Below the pieces are notes generated by a model. That model was not told the DNA's origin. It saw only the letters and a program-made list of their open reading frames with translations, and did not search any database. Positions 3,550-6,159 of a DNA stretch of 6,159 nucleotides are shown piece after piece (position 1 is the stretch's first letter; every line of letters starts with the position of its first letter). Position numbers and translations under genes: made by a program. The DNA is from Firmicutes bacterium UBA3871 (GTDB lineage: Bacteria; Bacillota; Clostridia; Peptostreptococcales; Anaerovoracaceae): contig DGGP01000165.1 of assembly GCA_002392265.1 (NCBI GenBank), positions 1 through 6,159 on the forward strand, written 5' to 3'.

Positions 3550-6159
3550 ATGAAATATATAGATATCGGCATTCTGGCGCATGTTGACGCCGGAAAGACA
3601 ACTTTATCGGAAGCAATCCTGTTCCAAAGCGGAGCTATCCGCAAGGCGGGACGGGTAGACCACAAGGACGCGTTTCTGGACACAGATGCCATCGAGAGAG
3701 AACGAGGCATCACCGTGTTTTCAAAGGAAGCGCGTTTTGACGTATCCGGGGAAGATGGGCAGGAAATGCGCTTTACGCTCCTCGACACGCCGGGGCATTC
3801 GGATTTTTCGTGCGAAATGGAGAGAACCCTTCGCGTGCTTGACTATGCGATTCTGGTTATAAGCGGCAGCGAAGGCGTACAGAGCCACACGATGACGCTG
3901 TGGAAGCTCCTTAAAATATATAATGTGCCTGTTATCATTTTCGTAAACAAGATGGATATGGGCGATGCCGACCGCCTGCGCGTGTGGAACCAGATGAATG
4001 TTTCGTTTGGCGGCGGGCTTTTCGAAATCTCCGTGCAAGCTCAAGGCGGTGCAAGCTCAGGTGCAGCGACTGCTCCTGCCCTCCCGCAGGTCTTTCCGAA
4101 AGACTGCGAGGAGCTGGCGATGCTAAGCGAGCCTATGATGGAGGCATTTCTCGAGAAAGGCGAGGTGCCGGAAGGCTTTATTCGCGAGGCAATTGCGGAG
4201 AAAAAAGCTGTGCCCGTTGTGTATGGCTCGGCGCTTCGCATGGAGGGAACGGATGCGCTGCTTGCGGTGCTCGGAAAATATGCCACCTTCAGCAAGGTAT
4301 GCTGCAAAGACCATGACTTTTCCGCTATCGTCTACAAAATCACACGCGATAGGCAGGGCGTTCGCCAGACACATATGAAAATCATGGGTGGCGCGCTTAA
4401 AACCAAAATGCTCATCACGGGCGAAACTCCGGCGGGCGAGCAGTGGAGCGAAAAGGTCGAGCAGATCAGGCTCTACAACAGCACGGGCTTTGAAAATACT
4501 CAGGAAGCAGGGCCGGGCGAAATCGTGGCGGTTACGGGGCTAAATCTTACCTATGCGGGCGAGAGCCTGGGGGAAAGCTTGAAGTCTGCCGAAATTGCAC
4601 AAGGCGACGGGAGAGGTGTGACACCTCCGATAGGCGGGATATTGCAGCCGGCACTGACCTATCGTGTGAACATTCACGGCGAAAGGGACAATGCGAGTGC
4701 GATTAGAAAATTTGCGATTCTTGAAGAGGAAAATCCGAGCTATCATTTCGTCTGGGACGAGGAGCACGGAGAAATTCACGTGCAGGTAATGGGTGATCTC
4801 GAGCTCGAGATTCTGGCTTATCAGATTCGTGAGAGGCTGGGCCTTGAGGTGAGTTTTGACCAAGGCAGCATAATATACAAGGAGACGGTAACAGAGCCTG
4901 TAATTGGAATCGGGCACTATGAGCCGCTGCGTCACTATGCGGAGGTTCAGCTGCTGCTTGAACCACTCCCGCGCGGGAGTGGGCTTGAGTTTACGAGCCT
5001 TGTGAGCGAGGATGTCTTCGCAAAGAACTGGCAGAGGCTGGTGATGACGCACCTTTCGGAAAGACGCCACCGCGGCACGCTGACTAATTCTGAAATTACC
5101 GACATGCGTATCAGCATAGTCGCGGGCCGTGCAAGCAACAAGCACACGGAGGGCGGCGACTTCAGAAAGGCCACCTACCGTGCGATTCGTCATGCTCTGA
5201 GGCAAGCTCTCGAAAACGGCACAATGAGACTGCTCGAGCCGGAATACAGCTTTACAATCGAGGTGCCGTCGGAAAACATAGGGCGCGTTATGAGTGATAT
5301 GGAAAGGCTTGGCGCAAAGTGCGAGCTGCCGGATATGAGTGCTGATGGTGCGGTTTCAGTCCTTCGCGGCCGGGGACCGGTAGCTACGCTTCGCGATTAT
5401 CAGAGAGAGATAAACACCTTTGCACGTGGGCGCGGGCGCATAATGGCGGCGATGGAAGGATATGCCGACTGCCATAATCAGGAAGAGGTGGTGGCAGAAA
5501 TCGGATACGACCCTGATACGGATGGAAGAAATCAGGCAGGGTCCGTGTTCTGCGAGCACGGTGCGGGAGTCTATGTCGACTGGCAGGACGTGGCAAAGCT
5601 GGCTCATACTGAGGCTTGCGTGAAGCTTGTGGCTGTGGATGACGGCGAAAGCAAGGCAGTTTTGGAAAGCGCGGGCGGGCCGGGAAAATCGTCGCTCAGT
5701 GCGGACACGGGCCGCGGAATCGGCGGGTCCGGTGCTGCGGAAAAGGAGCTTGATGCAATCTTTGAAAAGACATATGGAAAGAGCAAGCGCGATGAACAGC
5801 TGCTGCGCGCAAGGCAGTCGGAGGCCAGCCGCAGGAGTCACTTAAAATCCGGCGAAATCGAAAACTTCCCGCAGCCGAAGTGGAAGAAGGATGACGGCGG
5901 CGGTGAGCGGGAAAGGCACATGTTTATCGATGGCTACAATGTCATATTTGCATGGCAGGAATTAAAGGCGCTGGCGGATGTGAATATTGATTCCGCGCGC
6001 GATGCGCTTTTGGATATTCTGGGTAATTATCAGGGGTATACAAAGCAGAATATTACGATCGTGTTTGACGGCTACCGTGTGGCAGGCAGTCCCGGAAGTA
6101 CCGAAAAGGTTTCGGGGCTTGACGTTGTTTACACGCGGGAAGGAGAAAAGGCAGACAGC
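3550..6159 (+). CDS. TetM/EF-G-like ribosomal GTPase fused to a YacP/Rae1-like NYN nuclease (3' partial)
   Basis: The frame stays open for 870 codons to the window end. The start MKYIDIGILAHVDAGKT matches the TetM family start, so ATG 3550 is sound. It lies 7 bp after the larB stop with only a weak GGA (3536-3538) as ribosome site, suggesting translational coupling. GTPase motifs: AHVDAGKT (10-17), RGIT (52-55), DTPGH (79-83), NKMD (133-136), GSAL (226-229). Domain II is about 256-345, III 366-440, IV 447-560 and V 565-640, so all EF-G-like domains are present. A Cys/His-bearing extension (C641, H642, C668, H670) and a Gly-rich then basic linker (about 690-790) follow. From 791 an NYN/PIN-like domain begins: FIDGYNVIFAW (D794, N797), ARDAL (816-820), IVFDGYR (D840) and EKADS (D869), closely resembling B. 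subtilis YacP/Rae1, a ribosome-dependent endoribonuclease. About half of that domain is missing. The domain IV tip (526-538) lacks TetM's SPVST loop, so tetracycline protection should not be assumed. Predicted role (inference): ribosome A-site binding coupled to mRNA cleavage. Confidence 0.92.
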   Translation, partial: MKYIDIGILAHVDAGKTTLSEAILFQSGAIRKAGRVDHKDAFLDTDAIERERGITVFSKEARFDVSGEDGQEMRFTLLDTPGHSDFSCEMERTLRVLDYAILVISGSEGVQSHTMTLWKLLKIYNVPVIIFVNKMDMGDADRLRVWNQMNVSFGGGLFEISVQAQGGASSGAATAPALPQVFPKDCEELAMLSEPMMEAFLEKGEVPEGFIREAIAEKKAVPVVYGSALRMEGTDALLAVLGKYATFSKVCCKDHDFSAIVYKITRDRQGVRQTHMKIMGGALKTKMLITGETPAGEQWSEKVEQIRLYNSTGFENTQEAGPGEIVAVTGLNLTYAGESLGESLKSAEIAQGDGRGVTPPIGGILQPALTYRVNIHGERDNASAIRKFAILEEENPSYHFVWDEEHGEIHVQVMGDLELEILAYQIRERLGLEVSFDQGSIIYKETVTEPVIGIGHYEPLRHYAEVQLLLEPLPRGSGLEFTSLVSEDVFAKNWQRLVMTHLSERRHRGTLTNSEITDMRISIVAGRASNKHTEGGDFRKATYRAIRHALRQALENGTMRLLEPEYSFTIEVPSENIGRVMSDMERLGAKCELPDMSADGAVSVLRGRGPVATLRDYQREINTFARGRGRIMAAMEGYADCHNQEEVVAEIGYDPDTDGRNQAGSVFCEHGAGVYVDWQDVAKLAHTEACVKLVAVDDGESKAVLESAGGPGKSSLSADTGRGIGGSGAAEKELDAIFEKTYGKSKRDEQLLRARQSEASRRSHLKSGEIENFPQPKWKKDDGGGERERHMFIDGYNVIFAWQELKALADVNIDSARDALLDILGNYQGYTKQNITIVFDGYRVAGSPGSTEKVSGLDVVYTREGEKADS
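4033..4108 (+). repeat. Low-complexity insertion with direct repeat and hairpin in the GTPase domain
   Basis: GTGCAAGCTCA occurs at 4033-4043 and 4049-4059 (16 bp period), and GGTGCAGC follows. The segment encodes the Ala/Ser/Gly/Gln-rich run VQAQGGASSGAATAPALPQ (codons 162-180), between the NKMD and GSAL motifs. An imperfect hairpin follows at once: CGCAG (4085-4089), bulged G, TCTTT (4091-4095), loop CCG, AAAGA, CTGCG (4099-4108). The frame is kept, so the segment is translated. It is probably a flexible surface loop that has expanded. Confidence 0.6.
4796..4811. repeat. Perfect 16 bp palindrome in domain III coding sequence
   Basis: ATCTCGAGCTCGAGAT is fully self-complementary. It encodes the run Asp-Leu-Glu-Leu-Glu-Ile of the GTPase. 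The alternating CTC/GAG codons for Leu-Glu-Leu-Glu account for much of the symmetry, so a codon-choice origin is plausible. No T-tract follows. Confidence 0.7.
4963..4982. repeat. Perfect 20 bp palindrome in domain IV coding sequence
   Basis: CCACTCCCGC is followed directly by its reverse complement GCGGGAGTGG. In RNA it would give an 8 bp GC-rich stem with a CGCG loop. It lies in codons for Pro-Leu-Pro-Arg-Gly-Ser-Gly, at the place where TetM has a similar PLPLGSG turn, so it is inside a conserved protein segment and not an insertion. No T-tract follows, which argues against an intrinsic terminator. Confidence 0.75.

Noticed and set aside
4963..4982. 20 bp palindrome as an intrinsic terminator
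   Set aside because: No T-run follows, and it lies inside a conserved open frame that continues for 1.1 kb.
4540..5205. Minus-strand open frame of 221 codons within the GTPase gene
   Set aside because: The opposite strand encodes conserved domains II-IV, and this frame has no motifs of its own.
5356..5841. Minus-strand open frame of 161 codons opposite the linker region of the fusion
   Set aside because: It arises from GC-rich codons of the linker and has no ribosome site or family resemblance that I can see.
3550..6159. Calling the GTPase a tetracycline resistance gene (tetM/tetO)
   Set aside because: It lacks the SPVST loop of TetM, has extra C-terminal domains, and shows no mobile-element or leader-peptide context.

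Overview
The window reads as low-to-mid GC Firmicutes DNA, most likely from an anaerobic member of the Clostridia. The reasons are AG-rich Shine-Dalgarno sites, a SigA-type promoter, a CadC/CzrA-type regulator next to a zinc/cadmium P-type ATPase, a larB gene, and a TetM-like GTPase carrying a YacP-type NYN domain. The genus cannot be fixed from the sequence alone. All genes lie on the + strand and are tightly packed, with about 95% of the bases coding.

Region 1 (1-2690) is a metal-efflux operon. An ArsR/SmtB-family repressor (38-430) is followed after 13 bp by a P1B-type ATPase (444-2690). The ATPase has the CPC, DKTGT, TGES and GDGVNDAP signatures of the Zn/Cd/Pb exporters. It has a very His-rich, Cys-containing N-terminal tail instead of a folded heavy-metal-associated domain. 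The expected logic is that metal releases the repressor and the pump is then made. The operon's promoter is not visible in the 37 bp upstream.

Region 2 (2691-2780) is the only real intergenic gap. It carries a good SigA-like promoter (TTGAAC, 17 bp, TATTAT) and no recognisable terminator.

Region 3 (2781-6159) is a second transcription unit. It starts with larB (2781-3542), which makes the first intermediate of the nickel-pincer nucleotide cofactor. Seven bp later a long gene begins (3550 to the window end, 870 codons open, no stop reached). It encodes a complete EF-G/TetM-like translational GTPase fused through a basic linker to an NYN nuclease domain resembling YacP/Rae1, the ribosome-dependent endoribonuclease of Bacillus subtilis. 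This fusion is the most interesting object here. It joins a predicted ribosomal A-site-binding GTPase to a predicted A-site mRNA nuclease, and the tip of its domain IV does not match the tetracycline-protection loop of TetM.

The second unit also contains three perfect palindromes of 16 to 20 bp inside coding sequence, and a low-complexity insertion in the GTPase domain.
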